Origin: Nitrospirota bacterium
GTDB lineage: Bacteria; Nitrospirota; CAKKRA01; 9FT-COMBO-42-15
DNA length: 7,583 nucleotides
Direction of reading: 5' to 3'
Assembly: GCA_016214425.1 (NCBI GenBank)
Contig: JACRON010000195.1
Location: forward strand, 1 to 7,583
The first letter of the stretch is position 1, and each line of letters starts with the position of its first letter. Made by a program: the position numbers and the translations under genes. Of the stretch, positions 5,893 to 7,583 are shown in pieces. The notes below the pieces were generated by a model. The model did not search any database. It had not been told where the DNA came from and saw nothing but the letters and a program-made list of their open reading frames with translations.

Positions 5893-6321
5893 ATGTTATC
5901 TAACCCGGTAGTAGTTCATTTTAAAGATGGAAGTGTGAAGAAGGGTTATCTTAAAAAATTTGCCTTTTACAGGGACAATTTTACACTCGTTGTAATAGAC
6001 AAGAAAAACAAGAACCGCTCAAAGGGCGAGAGAGAGATTAATGTTGCTGATATCAAGGCGCTTTTCTTTGTAAGAGATTTAGACGGCAATAAGGATTATA
6101 ATGAAAGAAAGGATACAGAGAGAAGCGGCTTTGGGAGGCGCGTTGAGGTAACCTTTGCGGACAATGAGTCCATAGTGGGTTATACGCAGGACTATTCAAA
6201 AAAGGAGAAGGGCTTTATCCTTTATCCAGCAGATACAGAGTCAAATAATTATATAATCGGCGTGTTTCACTCATCCGTCAAGGACATCAAGGTGCTGGAG
6301 GAGGAGATGGCAACAGCATAA
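5893..6321 (+). CDS. Uncharacterised protein with two similar halves (DUF6982-like)
   Basis: A 142-residue soluble protein with no signal peptide or membrane helix. The two halves share a pattern: residues 6-34 (VVVHFKDGSVKKGYLKKF...) align without gaps to 84-112 (VEVTFADNESIVGYTQDY...), with about 8 identities in 29, including F, D, G, Y, F and L. Each looks like a small beta-barrel unit (strand, DG turn, strand). They are joined by DIKALFFVRDLDGN (53-66), and the second half ends with YPADTESNNYIIGVFHSSVKDI. I recall this layout (KALFFV.D..GN, then GF.L.P.D..SNN) from conserved proteins of Geobacter-like and related bacteria, filed as far as I remember under DUF6982; the name needs a profile search. 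Function is unknown. It stands alone, divergent from rpiB and convergent with atpI, with its own strong promoter and ribosome binding site, so it is a real gene. Confidence 0.88.
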   Translation: MLSNPVVVHFKDGSVKKGYLKKFAFYRDNFTLVVIDKKNKNRSKGEREINVADIKALFFVRDLDGNKDYNERKDTERSGFGRRVEVTFADNESIVGYTQDYSKKEKGFILYPADTESNNYIIGVFHSSVKDIKVLEEEMATA

Positions 6322-6329
6322 GGATTATT

Positions 6330-6698
6330 TTATGAAGACCGCATCTGCTGCAGGCCCTCGTAAACTGTTATGATGAGTATGATTGTAAAGCCTGATAGGA
6401 CAGCGAGGATGCTAAGAAGTTGCCACTTGATTATTGCAAAGAAGATAAAGAGGAAGAGGATGAGCTTGGTTGCATATTGAAAGATAATAACACCCTTCCC
6501 GCCTCCTGATTCAGGACTGACAATAGTGTAGACAAAGCGGATGAGGATAATAAAATTAAGGATGCCTATTGCGCCGCCAAGGATAATCCCTGTCGCCTCA
6601 TGGAAAGAGAAAAAGATGAGCGAGATTGATGCAGCTATTAATGTTGCAATTGTCCCCTTTATTTGCAAGGTTCTAAGGAGTATTTTCTTTTGATCCAT
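6330..6698 (-). CDS. atpI: ATP synthase subunit I (AtpI-like membrane protein)
   Basis: A 122-residue membrane protein with four hydrophobic segments at about 15-32, 35-56, 70-91 and 93-112, a short cytoplasmic N terminus, and GGAIGILNFIILIRF (41-55), the pattern of the ATP synthase I family (Pfam ATP-synt_I as I recall it). AtpI proteins help assemble or stabilise the c-ring of F-type ATP synthase. Sequence conservation in this family is low, so the call leans on topology and on the neighbour: it starts 4 bases after atpZ. ATG at 6698 has AAGGAAG about 9 nt upstream. No atpB follows; the stop is 8 bp from the stop of the opposite-strand gene. Confidence 0.82.
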   Translation of the reverse strand: MDQKKILLRTLQIKGTIATLIAASISLIFFSFHEATGIILGGAIGILNFIILIRFVYTIVSPESGGGKGVIIFQYATKLILFLFIFFAIIKWQLLSILAVLSGFTIILIITVYEGLQQMRSS

Positions 6699-6702
6699 TA
6701 TC

Positions 6703-6930
6703 TTAATCTTCCTTCTTTTTTGCCTCCTTCATTGCCACCTGAATAACTTTATAAAATCCTGCTGCAATGCCGAGCAATAAAAATATTATGGTAAGCCATG
6801 GAGAGGTATTGAATTTACTATCAAGATAGAGGCCTATTGCAAGGCCGATTAATGTAGCAAAGACTATTGTAAACCCGAGTGTAGAGAGCATTGCAAATGT
6901 CTTTAATAAATTTTTCTCCTCTTCCTTCAT
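6703..6930 (-). CDS. atpZ: AtpZ/AtpI family F0F1-ATPase accessory membrane protein
   Basis: A 75-residue protein with two membrane helices (about 14-36 and 44-63) and charged ends (KEEEK at the start, KEAKKKED at the end). The motif GLAIGLYLDSKFNTSPWLTI (29-48), with spacing G29-G33-D37, and the second helix LLLGIAAGFYKVIQ are the marks of the AtpZ family. Members are encoded next to atpI at the head of atp operons and have been proposed to act with AtpI in ion transport or c-ring assembly. The ATG at 6930-6928 overlaps the hemL stop as ATGA, with AAGG 7 nt upstream, so translation is probably coupled. The length is typical. Confidence 0.9.
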   Translation of the reverse strand: MKEEEKNLLKTFAMLSTLGFTIVFATLIGLAIGLYLDSKFNTSPWLTIIFLLLGIAAGFYKVIQVAMKEAKKKED

Positions 6931-7583
6931 AGAGCAGCCTTGAAAGCGTCATGTGCTATCTTTATAGTCCGCTCAATGTCTCTTTCTGTATGCGCTGTTG
7001 AAAGGAACATTGCCTCAAACTGGGATGGGGCGAGATTAATGCCTTTTTCAAGCATGGCGAAAAAGAATCTTGCGTATGCCTTTGTGTCAGAGGTCTTTGC
7101 TGAGGCATAGTCTATTACATTATTTGGCGTAAAAAAGGTGCATAGAATTGAACCGACCCTTGTGTGGCATGCAGAGACACCTGCCTTTTTTGCTGCATCC
7201 TTTATGCCTTCTGCAAAATGCGCAGATTTCTTTTTAAGCTCCTTATACACACCCTTCTTTAAGAGTTTCAGCGTCTCAATTCCTGCTGTTACAGCAAGTG
7301 GATTGCCAGAGAGTGTCCCTGCCTGATACACAGGGCCTAAGGGTGAAATCTTCTCCATTATATCCCTTCTTCCGCCATAAGCGCCAACAGGAAGCCCTCC
7401 GCCAATAATCTTGCCCAAACAGGTCAGGTCCGGTTTCACGCCATAATATTCCTGTGCGCCGCCATAGGCTAATCTAAAGCCTGTTATTACCTCATCAAAG
7501 ATGAGCAATATATCGTTCTCAGCAGTTACCTTGCGCAGGCCTTCAAGAAATCCTTCCTTTGGAGGCACAACACCCATATTTGC
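6927..7583 (-). CDS. hemL: Glutamate-1-semialdehyde 2,1-aminomutase (5' end outside window)
   Basis: PLP enzyme that converts glutamate-1-semialdehyde to 5-aminolevulinate, the precursor of haem, sirohaem, cobalamin and other tetrapyrroles, by the C5 pathway. The C-terminal 218 residues are present; the frame is open to the window edge, where it reads ANMGVVPP, part of the family's EPVAGNMG motif. Also visible are FDEVITGFR (fragment 29-37), the PLP lysine K58 in CLGKIIGGGLPVGAYGGR, and QAGTLSGNPLA (87-97). Full-length HemL has about 425-430 residues, so roughly half is missing. The C terminus is intact and overlaps atpZ by 4 bases. The PLP lysine context and GTLSGNP distinguish it from general class III aminotransferases. 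Confidence 0.96.
   Translation of the reverse strand, partial: ANMGVVPPKEGFLEGLRKVTAENDILLIFDEVITGFRLAYGGAQEYYGVKPDLTCLGKIIGGGLPVGAYGGRRDIMEKISPLGPVYQAGTLSGNPLAVTAGIETLKLLKKGVYKELKKKSAHFAEGIKDAAKKAGVSACHTRVGSILCTFFTPNNVIDYASAKTSDTKAYARFFFAMLEKGINLAPSQFEAMFLSTAHTERDIERTIKIAHDAFKAAL

Noticed and set aside
6300..6350. Terminator between the convergent genes ending at 6321 and 6330
   Set aside because: Only 8 bp separate the stops and I found no stem-loop with a T run on either strand; any termination must occur inside the opposite gene or by another mechanism.

Overview
The window is a compact, almost fully coding stretch of a bacterial chromosome with moderately low GC. It shows no phage, transposon, CRISPR or RNA genes. 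An Rnf complex, a nrdR gene behind rpiB-glyA, a small protein of a type I associate with Geobacter-like bacteria, and two kinds of short palindromic repeat suggest an anaerobic or facultative Gram-negative bacterium of the Deltaproteobacteria/Nitrospirota sort. That placement is inference from gene content and repeats, not from a phylogenetic marker.

Layout. Positions 1-5632 read leftward (minus strand) as one long run: rpiB, glyA, nrdR, rnfC, rnfD, rnfG and rnfE, the last cut by the window edge. The genes touch or overlap at nearly every junction: rpiB/glyA share one base, nrdR/rnfC overlap by 4, rnfD/rnfG by 8 and rnfG/rnfE by 4. Two gaps break the pattern. The glyA-nrdR gap (about 92 bp) holds a good minus-strand promoter, and the rnfC-rnfD gap (67 bp) is nearly filled by a palindromic repeat. 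Positions 5633-5892 form a divergent intergenic region with promoters facing both ways and a hairpin repeat in the rpiB leader. Positions 5893-6321 carry one plus-strand gene for a two-repeat protein of unknown function. Positions 6330-7583 again read leftward: hemL (5' end outside the window), atpZ and atpI, converging on the plus-strand gene.

How the genes work together. RnfC, D, G and E are subunits of the membrane-bound ferredoxin:NAD+ oxidoreductase. This window shows the NADH/FMN and Fe-S subunit, the two subunits carrying covalent FMN motifs, and one integral membrane subunit; RnfA and RnfB should lie just beyond position 1. RpiB (pentose phosphates), SHMT (one-carbon units) and NrdR (repressor of ribonucleotide reductase genes) form a nucleotide-precursor group, here joined directly to rnf. 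HemL makes 5-aminolevulinate for tetrapyrroles. AtpZ and AtpI are accessory membrane proteins of F-type ATP synthase, but the expected atpB does not follow.

I do not see a clearly new system. The points most worth a second look are the repeat inserted between rnfC and rnfD, which adds an in-frame leader and covers the likely rnfD ribosome binding site; the nrdR-rnf coupling and its promoter palindrome; the uncharacterised duplicated-domain protein with a near-consensus promoter; and the atpZ-atpI pair without atpB.
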